In this document: one piece after another, positions 26,804 through 37,799 of the stretch | Position numbering within the stretch: the stretch's first letter is position 1 | How the letters are laid out: every line of letters starts with the position of its first letter | Program-made: the position numbers and the translations under genes | The notes under the pieces: model-generated | What the model was told of the DNA's origin: nothing | Databases searched by the model: none | What the model saw: only the letters and a program-made list of their open reading frames with translations | Origin: Caenimonas aquaedulcis | GTDB taxonomy: Bacteria; Pseudomonadota; Gammaproteobacteria; Burkholderiales; Burkholderiaceae_C | Length of the DNA stretch: 64,000 bases | Direction of reading: 5' to 3' | Assembly (NCBI RefSeq): GCF_015831345.1 | Contig: NZ_JADWYS010000001.1 | Location: 2,942,618-3,006,617, forward strand

Positions 26804-27625
26804 ATGACTTTCATCGAGATGCTGCGAGGCGCGCAGCAGCGCAACGCTTCCATGCTGTGCGTCGGGCTCGACCCGGAACCCGCCCGCTTTCCCGCCGCCC
26901 TGAAGGGCGACTCCACGAAGATCTACGATTTTTGCGCGCGCATCGTCGATGCCACCGCGGACCTCGTCATCGCGTTCAAGCCGCAGATCGCGTACTTCGC
27001 TTCGCATCGCGCGGAGGACCAGCTCGAAAAGCTCATGGCGCACATGCGCCGCGCCGCGCCGCACGTGCCCGTGATCCTCGACGCCAAGCGCGGCGACATC
27101 GGCTCCACCGCGCAGCAATACGCGAAGGAAGCCTTCGAGCGCTACGGCGCGGACGCGGTGACGCTCTCGCCCTTCATGGGCTTCGATTCGATCGAGCCTT
27201 ATCTGAAGTACGAAGGCAAGGGCGCGTTCCTGCTGTGCCGCACCTCGAACCCGGGCGGTGACGACTTGCAGACGCAGCGCTTCTCGTCCGTCGTCGGCAA
27301 CCCGCTGCTGTACGAACACGTGGCGCGCCTCGCGCAAGGTCCGTGGAACTTGAACGGGCAACTCGGGTTGGTGGTGGGTGCGACGTACCCCGCCGAGATC
27401 GAGCGCGTGCGCGAAGTGGCGCCGACGGTGCCGCTGCTGATTCCCGGTGTCGGCGCGCAGGGCGGCGATGCGGTGGCGACGGTGAAGGCGGGCTGGCGCG
27501 AGGATGCGCCGATCGTCGTGAATTCGTCGCGGGCGATCTTGTATGCGTCCAGCGGCGACGGCTTTGCGGAGGCCGCGAGGGCCGAGGCACTGCGCACTAG
27601 AGGGGTGCTGGAAGCCGCGAAGTGA
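26804..27625 (+). CDS. pyrF: Orotidine 5'-phosphate decarboxylase (type 2)
   Basis: This cytoplasmic enzyme of 273 residues carries out the last step of UMP synthesis, OMP to UMP plus CO2. The active-site motif [15 protein letters not shown] near residue 92 has the Asp-Lys-Asp triad of the family. FKPQIAYF and SRAILYAS are further family blocks. Length and the KRGDIGSTA form place it in the type 2 (mycobacterial/betaproteobacterial) subgroup. A -10-like TACAAT lies at 26790-26795 directly before the ATG, without a good -35, so the leader may be very short. It marks the ordinary chromosome just before the degraded type I secretion island. Confidence 0.95.
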   Translation: MTFIEMLRGAQQRNASMLCVGLDPEPARFPAALKGDSTKIYDFCARIVDATADLVIAFKPQIAYFASHRAEDQLEKLMAHMRRAAPHVPVILDAKRGDIGSTAQQYAKEAFERYGADAVTLSPFMGFDSIEPYLKYEGKGAFLLCRTSNPGGDDLQTQRFSSVVGNPLLYEHVARLAQGPWNLNGQLGLVVGATYPAEIERVREVAPTVPLLIPGVGAQGGDAVATVKAGWREDAPIVVNSSRAILYASSGDGFAEAARAEALRTRGVLEAAK

Positions 27626-27696
27626 TTGCTAAATTGGTCACAACAATTTGTCACTAAAAAGCAGGAGCCGCACCTAAACTCCGCTTCAGTAAAGAA

Positions 27697-28435
27697 GTGG
27701 GGAGTGTTGTGGCAGAAGGCAGCAGTCTGGCGCCGATGTACGCGCTGTGTGCGGTGGCGAGGGTGCATCAAATCGCCGCCGACTCGGCGACCGTGGCGCA
27801 TCAACTGGGCTTCCACGCGAGCGAGCGTATCGGCCGGGACGAGCTGCTCCGCGCAGCGCAGCACCTGGGCCTCAAGGCCAATGCATCGGCGACCACGGCG
27901 GAGCGCCTGCCTCTTACTCCGCTGCCTGCCCTCGCGCAGGTCACACAGGCCGACAACACCACCAGCTACGTGATCCTCGCCCAATGCGACGGACAACGGG
28001 TCCTGATCCAGGACCCTGGCGCCGAAATCGTCCGGCCCGCCATCGAGTCGATGGAAGCCTTCACCGCCCGCTGGACAGGCGAGTTGATCCTCATCACCAG
28101 CCGGGCCAGCCTGGTGGGAGAACTCGCGAAGTTCGACTTCTCCTGGTTCGTCCCAGCACTCGTCAAATATCGCAAGCTGCTGGGCGAGGTACTGCTCATC
28201 TCTTTGATGCTGCAACTCTTCGCGCTGGTCAGCCCGCTGTTTTTTCCAGGTGGTGATGGACAAGGTGTTGGTCCACAAGGGCCTCACCACGCTGGACGTG
28301 CTGGTGATCGGCCTTGTCGTGGTCGTCATCTTCGAAAGCGTGCTCACCGGCCTGCGCAGTTACGTGTTCAGCCACACCACGAGCCGCATCGACGATGGAG
28401 GTGGAAAGTTGATTCGGCTTCAGCCGGGAATTTGA
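27697..28435 (+). pseudogene. hlyB-type secretion ABC transporter, 5' fragment with frameshift and deletion
   Basis: Residues 1-125 form the C39-like domain (no catalytic Cys: SLAPMYALCAVARVHQ) of an RTX-type HlyB/LapB exporter, continuing through ELILITSR and [27 protein letters not shown], the first transmembrane region. At 28240-28245 a run of six T replaces the expected five and shifts the frame. The true reading continues in the next frame from 28247 as [21 protein letters not shown] up to TTSRID near 28393. There the sequence passes directly into the 3' end of an hlyD gene. The remaining transmembrane segments and the whole ATPase domain (Walker A, LSGGQ) are missing. The start may be GTG 27697 or GTG 27709. 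It cannot make a working transporter. Confidence 0.88.
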
Positions 28436-28527
28436 CGGCGGAGATCAAGACGGGGGAGCGGCGTGTGATCGAGTACTTGTTGAGCCCGATTCAGAAGGCG
28501 GGGAATGAGGCATTGAGGGAGAGATGA
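28394..28527 (+). pseudogene. hlyD 3' fragment 1 (membrane fusion protein C-terminus)
   Basis: After the hlyB breakpoint the sequence encodes [10 protein letters not shown], a 4-base loss relative to fragment 2 (CCGGGA against CCGGGGATGA), and then [22 protein letters not shown] in a second frame, ending EALRER. This is the C-terminal end of an HlyD/LapC-type adaptor. Only about 45 codons survive. The frame errors happen to restore the reading of the hlyB start codon frame, so one open frame from 27697 to 28527 encodes a chimeric 276-residue product. The stop TGA overlaps an ATG at 28524 (ATGA). Confidence 0.85.
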
Positions 28528-28713
28528 AGGCTAGGTCAATAAAAGCGGTTTTGCACAAATTATTAATCGAGAAATGTTTCCATGTCTTGGAACTAAGCGC
28601 GACGGACCCTTTCAGCGCGTACTTGGCGCCCCCGCAATGCATCGAATGCCCCACCCGGGGTCAGTGCGCGGCATACCGAAAAAAACTTGTCATAGCAATA
28701 AGAGGAGCACAAC

Positions 28714-29556
28714 GTGCCAGAAATTGGAATTGGCCCGGATCTGGTTCGGGGAGCAGGATTGCTCTATCTCTGCGTATTCGTTCTCTTGCTGGTGGTAATT
28801 TTGAAATTAAAAATAAAAAAGCCGCGACGGTTGATGTGGATTTTGCTTCTGGTCGCAGTATTCATTGGTCCGATGGTGCCCCACACACTTCGGAGTTTAG
28901 GTAATGAGCACTCGCTTGCCGTTGCAACTGCGGTTTTCAAAGAAAGATGCCAATCCGCCGGCGAGAAAATTCTAAGAACGGTATCAGGCGTCAAAGGAGT
29001 CAGTCTGATTAACATTCGGCCCGAGCAGACTGATCGTAGTGATCAATTTGCGAGAAGCGATCCCTACGGTTGGGACGGCGGCGGGAAAGAATATCTGAAG
29101 TCATATTTGCCGGGCTACTGGAAATGGTGTGCGGGCGTTCAATGTCCACCCGAGAGACGAGCATTCGACTATGTGGAGATCGACCCCCAGGGTCGGAAGG
29201 AACGTTTTGGCACGATATCCAAGGCAACGGGCCAGCCGCTGCAAGCTGGTGAACTCACGATACCGGAACTAACGCCAACTCCAGTTGCGGGTCTCCCAAC
29301 TCTCTACGGTGTCAAATGGGAAGACATTTCTACAGATGAAGATCGACGGTTGTGGATAGCCGGGGGAAAAATCTCAATTGTTCACCTCCCGAGCCAAGAA
29401 GTAATAGCGACGCGTGTGGGGTACCTGATAGATACGGGCCAAGGAAGCCGTGACGGCTTCCGTCAACCATGGGCGTGGGCTCGAATGCATGGGAACGCCT
29501 GCCCCCCGGTCGAGGGACACAACTCAATTTTCGCTCGCAAAGTACTGACGCCTTAG
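28714..29556 (+). CDS. Membrane-anchored protein of an uncharacterised family, possible partner of a secreted lipase
   Basis: This protein has 280 residues. The start is GTG at 28714 with SD GAGGAG at 28702-28707. Two hydrophobic segments at the N-terminus (about residues 14-31 and 40-60, separated by a Lys/Arg patch) anchor a soluble domain of about 215 residues. The domain contains SAGEKILRTV, RSDPYGWDGGG, GVKWEDISTDEDRRLWIAGG, DTGQGSRDGFRQPWAW and NACPP. From memory this pattern belongs to a widespread hypothetical family often found next to secreted lipase or other effector genes, but I cannot check that. It sits directly upstream of an RTX-lipase remnant, and its base composition is less GC-rich than the flanks. 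An immunity-type role is only a hypothesis. Confidence 0.65.
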   Translation: MPEIGIGPDLVRGAGLLYLCVFVLLLVVILKLKIKKPRRLMWILLLVAVFIGPMVPHTLRSLGNEHSLAVATAVFKERCQSAGEKILRTVSGVKGVSLINIRPEQTDRSDQFARSDPYGWDGGGKEYLKSYLPGYWKWCAGVQCPPERRAFDYVEIDPQGRKERFGTISKATGQPLQAGELTIPELTPTPVAGLPTLYGVKWEDISTDEDRRLWIAGGKISIVHLPSQEVIATRVGYLIDTGQGSRDGFRQPWAWARMHGNACPPVEGHNSIFARKVLTP

Positions 29557-29569
29557 GAAAAGAGACCAA

Positions 29570-30372
29570 ATGCCACCGACACTTATCTCAAGTACGCCAA
29601 TCTCCAGATGGCTGCAGAAGCGAGTTGTCCGCTGGGGTTTACGGAGGGGCCAATTCCATTGGCGACGGTAACCACGGGCAATGGTCGTGCTAGCCTGACT
29701 CCATTGCAGATCGCGGAGCAAGTGGCAAGTGAGTGGGTGGTCGTTGCGCATCAGGAGAATACCGCGACCGGATTTAGCGGAACTGCATTTCGAAACATTA
29801 CAACCCCCGAGCAGGTTATCTCGTTCAGTAGTACCGAGTTTGTCGATGACGACGCACGAGACAATCAAGCCATGCAGTTAGATGCGAGCTTGAGTTCTGC
29901 AACCATACCCTCTATGTTTGAGAGGTCATCGAATCAGGTCGCGCATTCTTCGGTGCTTAACGATTTCCAAGGATTCGCGGAAGGAGATGTCCTCGAGCAT
30001 GCAATACCCAGCTTAGCCAGTGCTTTGGGCGTTGGATTGGAAGTGACGATGGAGAACAAGGACGTCGGATTCGTCAACGCGGGGCAGGAAGCGGAGATCA
30101 AGCTGGAGACGTTTCCGTTTACGCGATATGGAACGGTGGGCGCGACGGTGAGCCGGGTCAGCGCGGATGCGGTGAATGACGAGAAGCGTGGGGCGTTGTT
30201 CCAGGCTACCTTGGCGCTGAAGGCGACTCAGATTGACGTGGATGGGAAGTCAATAAGGCTGCAGCCGGGGATGAATTTGACGGCGGAGATCAAGACCGGG
30301 GAGAGACGAGTGATTGAGTTTCTGTTCAGTCCGATTCAGAGGACGGGGAATAAAGGGTTGAGGGAAAGATGA
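29570..30372 (+). pseudogene. RTX-lipase 5' end fused to hlyD 3' fragment 2
   Basis: The 5' part encodes DTYLKYANLQMAAEA ... SEWVVVAHQENTATGFSGT.FRN ... FSSTEFVDDDARDNQA, which I recognise as the N-terminus of an RTX lipase type common in Comamonadaceae. The natural start would be ATG at 29570, but a G is missing after it, so the ATG reads out of frame by one. An internal ATG at 29608 opens the remaining frame. After about 90 residues of lipase and an unassigned stretch, the frame runs into an HlyD C-terminus (VTMENKDVGFVNAGQEAEIK ... IKTGERRVIEFLFSPIQ, from about 30045). The lipase catalytic part and most of hlyD are absent. The stop overlaps the next ATG (ATGA at 30369). Confidence 0.78.
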
Positions 30373-30788
30373 GCCAATTTTCTTCAATCGGTACGACGCT
30401 CTTTCTTTCGATGGCCGCGCTGTGCGTGCAAGCCCAGGACAACTGGGACTACGCGAGCGTGCATAAGAGCACTTGCGCGGACGGGGGCCAACTGGAGATG
30501 AATCTCTGCTTGAGTCGAGAGGCGGGAAAAGTGGAGAAAAGAATGACGCAGGAGCTGCACAACCTGATGGGTGTCTTGGCCCATCCGGCATCTTTGTCCC
30601 AATCCCAGGTCGCGTGGAGCACTTTTTGAGATCGCGAATGCAAGTTCCAGACCTCGGGACTGGAAAAGGGAAAGGGCGCGTATCAATACGCGCTGCTCGC
30701 TTGTCGTATCGACCTTGCGGAAAAGCGCCTGAGGGACTTGAGGGCGCACGCTGACGCAAGCTGCAACGGATGCCCGCCGCGGAAGTAG
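30369..30788 (+). pseudogene. LprI/DUF1311-type exported protein interrupted by TGA
   Basis: The gene reads as a signal peptide (ending CVQAQDN), then CADGGQLEMNLCLSREAGKVEKRM and QSQVAWSTF. A TGA follows at 30627-30629, then the same frame continues DRECKFQTSGLEKGKGAYQYALLACRIDLAEKRL up to TAG at 30786. The family (PF07007, lysozyme-inhibitor LprI-like) ends in a conserved W..(Y/F)RD.EC motif, so TGA stands exactly where Arg is expected. One C-to-T change in a CGA codon explains it. The cysteine pattern after the stop is intact, so the mutation is probably recent. It starts inside the stop of the preceding hlyD fragment. Confidence 0.75.
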
Positions 30789-30794
30789 CAGGCG

Positions 30795-31379
30795 ATGACT
30801 ACGAAGAAAGATATGCATCGCCTTCTCCTCGCTGTCTTGTTCTGCGCAACTCTTCCAGCATTTGCGGCCGATGGCACCGTGGCATTTGCTGTCGATTCGT
30901 TGGGGCGCCCTCGTGTGAGCCTGGAAGGCTTATCGGAGGCGTCCCGAGCCATACTGGCCATGTATTCGCTGCAAAGTGGGGGCGGGTGCTCCACGGCCAA
31001 TCGCTGTGCGTTGACTTCGGAATTGGGGCTTGGGGACCAGTGTTCGGCGGAACATCTCTTGACTGTCCAGCGATGGTTTGCACGCGGAATCCCCTCGATG
31101 AATGGACACACCGGGCAGCTCATTGGTCCTTCCGCTTCCATCAACACCTTAAGCAAGGTCTGCTACCGAACGCCCGACGGCGCATCCTTCCAGCAAGCCT
31201 GGCGGGAGATTCGGATCTCCGAGGTCCGCAACAGCATAAGAGTCATCGCCACCGCCGACTGGGTTACTCCGAATGACTCGGGGCATCTGGTGTTTCGATC
31301 CGAATATCGTGTCGCGAATAGCACCATTCACACCTTGGCGTTTCGCAAGCAAGCAGCCAGCCGATCAGAGGAAAAATGA
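30795..31379 (+). CDS. Exported hypothetical protein
   Basis: This 194-residue protein has a signal peptide (MHRLLLAVLFCATLPAFAADG), with the ATG at 30795 or the in-frame ATG at 30813. The mature part has a small cysteine set (GGGCSTANRCALTSELGLGDQCSAEH) and a C-terminal beta-rich region (SIRVIATADWVTPNDSGHLVFRSEYRV). I do not recognise the family. It follows the LprI-like pseudogene by six bases and could be its operon partner, for example a periplasmic protein pair. Nothing suggests an enzyme. Confidence 0.6.
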   Translation: MTTKKDMHRLLLAVLFCATLPAFAADGTVAFAVDSLGRPRVSLEGLSEASRAILAMYSLQSGGGCSTANRCALTSELGLGDQCSAEHLLTVQRWFARGIPSMNGHTGQLIGPSASINTLSKVCYRTPDGASFQQAWREIRISEVRNSIRVIATADWVTPNDSGHLVFRSEYRVANSTIHTLAFRKQAASRSEEK

Positions 31380-31407
31380 TCTCACAACGACAACTCCAAG
31401 CGGAACC

Positions 31408-32481
31408 ATGACCCGGGAACTCATCCTCTTCGCCGGCCTTCACAAGACCGGCACCACCTCCATCCAGGAAACAGCGCGCCAGCACGGTGGCGCGCTGCGC
31501 CGCGCGGGCTACTGGTATCCCGTCTTCAACGACGAGGGAGAGGAGATCGCCAACCACACGCGGCTCGTCAACCTCATGTTCAAACAGGCCCCGCACCTCG
31601 TCGGCTTGGGCAACCAGTTCGTGTGGAGCGAACCCGTCGACACGGGACTGGAGCGGCAGACGCTGCGAAACAAGGTCGCCATGGCGTTGCGGGACGCGCC
31701 GCGCGCCGTCCTCGTGGCCGAGGGCGTCTCCGTGCTGCAGCCGGAAGAACTCGCGCAACTCCACGACTGGCTCGCCGGCCAGGGCTGGACGGTGCGGGTG
31801 ATCTGCCATGTGCGGCACCTGTCGAGCTGGCTCAACTCCATCGTGTCGCAGCGCGTCACGGCCGGTATCCGGCTTCCCATTGCGGGCGTGATCGATGAAT
31901 TCCTGCGGCATGCCGGGGGCGTGGTGCGGCCGCGCGTCGAAGCCCTCCGGGCCGCATTTCCGCAGACAGAATTTCACAGCCACGAGTCGGCGGTGCGGCA
32001 TGCCCATGGGCCGGTGGGCTTCTTCCTGGAGACGATCGGCTTCCAGCCCGGTCCGCGGTTTCGCTTCGTGCGCGCCAATGAAGGCCGCAGCGACGCCGCC
32101 ACGCGCGCGCTTTCCTTGCTGAACGAACGGTTCGGGCTGTTTCATCTTTCGGGTGAAAAGAATGCAGAGCGATTCGACGGCGCCCGCACGATCGCCATGC
32201 TCTACGGCTTGCCCGGCCGCAAGTTCACCCTGCGTCCCGCCGAGGCCGCGCCGCTCATGCCGATGCTCCGCGCCGAGAACGAGTGGCTGCGCGACACGCT
32301 GGGGCCGCAGTTCCACGACGGCTCGCTCGAGACCGCCTTCATCGACCAACCGGTGGAATGGCGCGCCGAGGCGCTGAACCAGTTCGCTGCGGCCCTCGCG
32401 AGGATGCCGGAGCCGGTGCGCGCATGGATGACGGCCCACCTGGATCGGCTCGGCGTGCCCGAGGCGCAGCGCGGCCGGTTC

Positions 32482-32487
<6 letters not shown>
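31408..32487 (+). CDS. Sulfotransferase-like protein
   Basis: This protein has 359 residues. The N-terminus [21 protein letters not shown] carries the PAPS 5'-phosphosulfate loop typical of bacterial sulfotransferase-like proteins (HKTGTTS). A probable 3'-phosphate-binding region is [20 protein letters not shown], with Arg and Ser as expected. The remainder is poorly conserved, so the acceptor cannot be named; polysaccharide or lipid sulfation is possible. Its last six bases overlap the 3' end of convergent uvrA. Composition returns to the GC-rich chromosomal style here, so I place the right edge of the atypical island just upstream. Confidence 0.75.
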
Positions 32488-35373
<2,886 letters not shown>

Positions 35374-35400
35374 AATCGGGTGCGCCCGGGGCAACCCACG

Positions 35401-35430
35401 ATGATAGCCCGCCGGCCCGTTTCCTGTCAT
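35401..35430 (-). promoter_or_regulatory. Sigma-70-type promoter of uvrA
   Basis: On the minus strand ATGACA (35430-35425), an 18-bp spacer and TATCAT (35406-35401) form a good sigma-70 promoter, with a start site expected near 35394. It leaves a leader of about 20 nt before the TTG at 35373. No clear LexA-type palindrome overlaps it, so SOS control is not evident. Confidence 0.6.
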
Positions 35431-35490
35431 TACGCGCGGCCGGCCCCGGCCGGGCGCTCAACGACAATCACCCCGTCCGCCGCCTCCCCC

Positions 35491-36744
35491 ATGTCCCCCG
35501 TGTCCCCAACCCCTTCCAGCCTCGACCCCACCCGCATGACCCCCGGCGAGCGCCGCGCCAGCGGCTCGCTCGCGACCATCTTCGCTGCGCGGATGCTGGG
35601 CCTCTTCCTTGTGCTTCCGGTCTTCGCGCTGGAGGCGGCCCGGTACCCGGGCGGCGACGATCCCGCGCGGGTCGGGCTCGCCATGGGCATCTACGGCCTG
35701 ACGCAGGGCATCCTGCAGATCCCGTTCGGCCTGGCATCCGACCGCTTCGGCCGCAAGCGGGTCATTGCGCTGGGGCTGGCGATCTTCGCCCTGGGCAGCT
35801 TCCTCGCCGCGCTGGCGCCCACACTGGGCTGGCTCATCGCCGGCCGGTCGCTGCAGGGCGCGGGCGCCGTGTCGGCCGCCGTCACGGCGCTGCTGGCGGA
35901 CCAGACCCGGGACGAGGTGCGCACCAAGGCGATGGCGCTGGTCGGCGCGAGCATCGGGCTCATGTTCGCGCTGTCGCTCGTCGCGGCGCCGCTGCTCGCG
36001 GCCCACATCGGTCTCGGCGGCCTGTTCGCCGTCACGGGGGTGCTGGCTCTTTCGTGCATCGCCGTCGTCTTCTGGTGGACGCCGCCGGAGCCGCTGCTGC
36101 ACAAGAACGTGCCGCGCGGGAAGTTGTCGGAGGTGCTGGCGCACCCCGGGCTGCTGCGGCTGGACGTCGGCGTGTTCGTGCTGCATGCCGTGCAGCTGGC
36201 GATGTGGGTGGCGATTCCGGCGCTGCTCGTGCAGGCGGGATTGCCAAAGGAAGCGCACTGGCACGTCTACCTGCCGGCGGTGCTCGCTTCCTTCGTGGTG
36301 ATGGGCATGACCCTGTTTCCGCTCGAGCGGCGTGGCTACCTGCGCGCGGCGTTCCTGGGCGCTGTCGCGCTGGTCGCGCTGGTGCAGGCGGGCTTGTGGT
36401 GGATCGCGGAATCCCCCAGCGTTCCCGCGCTGGCCGCGCTGCTCTTCGTCTTCTTTTGCGGATTCAACGTCCTCGAGGCGAGCCAGCCCAGCATGGCCTC
36501 GCGTATCGCGCCGCCGCATGCGCGCGGGGCTGCGCTCGGTGTGTACAACACACTGCAATCCCTGGGATTTTTTGCCGGCGGCGCGGTCGGCGGCTGGCTG
36601 TCCAAGGGCGTTGGAGCGCAAGGGTTGTTTGCCGCGTGCGGCGCGCTGATGCTGGCCTGGCTGGCGGTGGCGTGGCCGATGCGGGCGCCCGGTGCGCGAA
36701 GCTCGGCCGAAGAGGTCTTGGCGGACGAAGCGCAGGCCACTTAG
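35491..36744 (+). CDS. MFS transporter, YajR-like
   Basis: This inner-membrane MFS permease of about 417 residues has twelve predicted segments. Helix 1-2 is RMLGLFLVLPVFAL ... GIYGLTQGILQIPFGLASDRFGRKR, containing the motif A DRFGRK. This matches the YajR subgroup, although the extra C-terminal YajR domain seen in E. coli is not present. The substrate is unknown. The ATG at 35491 is chosen; the ATG at 35536 (MTPGERRASGSL) is an equally possible start, and neither has a clear SD. It lies between uvrA and ssb, as in many betaproteobacteria, and runs into ssb with a 37-bp gap. Confidence 0.85.
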   Translation: MSPVSPTPSSLDPTRMTPGERRASGSLATIFAARMLGLFLVLPVFALEAARYPGGDDPARVGLAMGIYGLTQGILQIPFGLASDRFGRKRVIALGLAIFALGSFLAALAPTLGWLIAGRSLQGAGAVSAAVTALLADQTRDEVRTKAMALVGASIGLMFALSLVAAPLLAAHIGLGGLFAVTGVLALSCIAVVFWWTPPEPLLHKNVPRGKLSEVLAHPGLLRLDVGVFVLHAVQLAMWVAIPALLVQAGLPKEAHWHVYLPAVLASFVVMGMTLFPLERRGYLRAAFLGAVALVALVQAGLWWIAESPSVPALAALLFVFFCGFNVLEASQPSMASRIAPPHARGAALGVYNTLQSLGFFAGGAVGGWLSKGVGAQGLFAACGALMLAWLAVAWPMRAPGARSSAEEVLADEAQAT

Positions 36745-36781
36745 GCAAGCGACATAATTAACCCAAATCTGGAGAATCCCC

Positions 36782-37273
36782 ATGGCATCCGTCAACAAAG
36801 TCATCCTCATCGGCAACTGCGGCCGCGACCCCGAGGTCCGCTACCTCCCCTCCGGCCAGGCCGTGGCCAACGTGAGCATCGCCACCACCAGCAAGCGCAA
36901 GGACAAGACCAGCGGCGAAATGGTCGAGGAAACGCAGTGGCACCGCGTCACCTTCTTCGACCGCCTCGCGGAAATCGTCGGCGAATACGTGAAGAAGGGC
37001 CGGCCCATCTACGTGGAAGGCCGCCTGACCTACCGCAAGTACACGAACAAGGACGGCGTCGAGCAGAACGCGACCGACATCGTCGCGACCGAAATGCAGC
37101 TGCTGGGTGGCCGTGAAGGCATGGGCGCCCCGCAGGGCGGCGGCGACGATGAAGGCGGCGGCCAGCGCCGCCCGCCCGCGTCCGCACCGCGTCCCGCGCC
37201 GTCGGCCGCGCGCCCGGCACCGTCGAAGCCTTCGACGGGCTTCGACGACATGGACGACGATATTCCGTTCTAA
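36782..37273 (+). CDS. ssb: Single-stranded DNA-binding protein
   Basis: This protein has 163 residues. The OB-fold core is [21 protein letters not shown] ... [21 protein letters not shown] ... [11 protein letters not shown], followed by a Pro/Ala/Gly-rich flexible tail and the acidic tip DDMDDDIPF, which docks SSB partners. An SD (GGAGA) lies a few bases before the ATG. It coats single-stranded DNA in replication, repair and recombination as a tetramer. The gene follows the MFS transporter and is divergent from uvrA, and its TAA is directly followed by the GTG of the DUF1697 gene. Confidence 0.97.
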   Translation: MASVNKVILIGNCGRDPEVRYLPSGQAVANVSIATTSKRKDKTSGEMVEETQWHRVTFFDRLAEIVGEYVKKGRPIYVEGRLTYRKYTNKDGVEQNATDIVATEMQLLGGREGMGAPQGGGDDEGGGQRRPPASAPRPAPSAARPAPSKPSTGFDDMDDDIPF

Positions 37274-37789
37274 GTGCCCCGCTACGTCGCCTTCCTTCGC
37301 GGCGTCAGCCCGCTCAACGCGAAGATGCCTGAACTGAAGGCCTGCTTCGAAGGCGCCGGCTTCACGAACGTGAAAACCGTGCTCGCGAGCGGCAACGTCG
37401 TGTTCAACAGCCGCGCGGCCACCGACGCCGCGCTGGAAAAGAAGATCGAGAAAGCGATGGAGAAGGACCTGGGCAAGGTCTTCTACACGATCGTGCGCAG
37501 CGTCGATGACCTGCAGAAGATCCTCGATGCCGACCCGTTCGCCGCATTCAAGCTCCCGGCCGTCGCCAAGCGTGTGGTCACCTTCGTGCGCGAACCGCAC
37601 GGGGCGAAGCCGAAGCTGCCGGTCACGCTGGAGCAAGCCCGCATCCTCGCGATGGACCGGCGCGAGATCTTCACGGCGTACGAGCCGCAGCCCGGCAACC
37701 CGGTGTTCATGACGCTGATCGAAAAGACCTTCGGCAAGAACGTCACCACGCGCACCTGGGACACCGTGCGCAAATGCGTGCAGGCTTAA
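37274..37789 (+). CDS. DUF1697-family protein
   Basis: This 171-residue protein starts at a GTG placed directly after the ssb stop. It begins PRYVAFLRGVSPLNAKMPELKACFEGAGFTNVKTVLASGNVVF, the signature of DUF1697 (PF08002). The family has a two-subdomain alpha/beta fold and no known reaction. It usually occurs as a single copy near unrelated genes. It is cytoplasmic, with no signal or membrane segment. Co-transcription with ssb is likely from the zero spacing, but a shared function is not implied. Confidence 0.88.
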   Translation: MPRYVAFLRGVSPLNAKMPELKACFEGAGFTNVKTVLASGNVVFNSRAATDAALEKKIEKAMEKDLGKVFYTIVRSVDDLQKILDADPFAAFKLPAVAKRVVTFVREPHGAKPKLPVTLEQARILAMDRREIFTAYEPQPGNPVFMTLIEKTFGKNVTTRTWDTVRKCVQA

Positions 37790-37799
37790 GATCGCCGGC

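Noticed and set aside
28524..28904. 126-codon frame starting at the ATGA after the first hlyD fragment
   Set aside because: Its second half lies inside the better supported gene at 28714 in another frame, and the first half has no recognisable domain. It may be a remnant of a former downstream gene.
30627..30629. TGA as a selenocysteine codon
   Set aside because: The conserved residue at this place in the family is Arg, not Cys, and no SECIS-like hairpin is evident directly after it.
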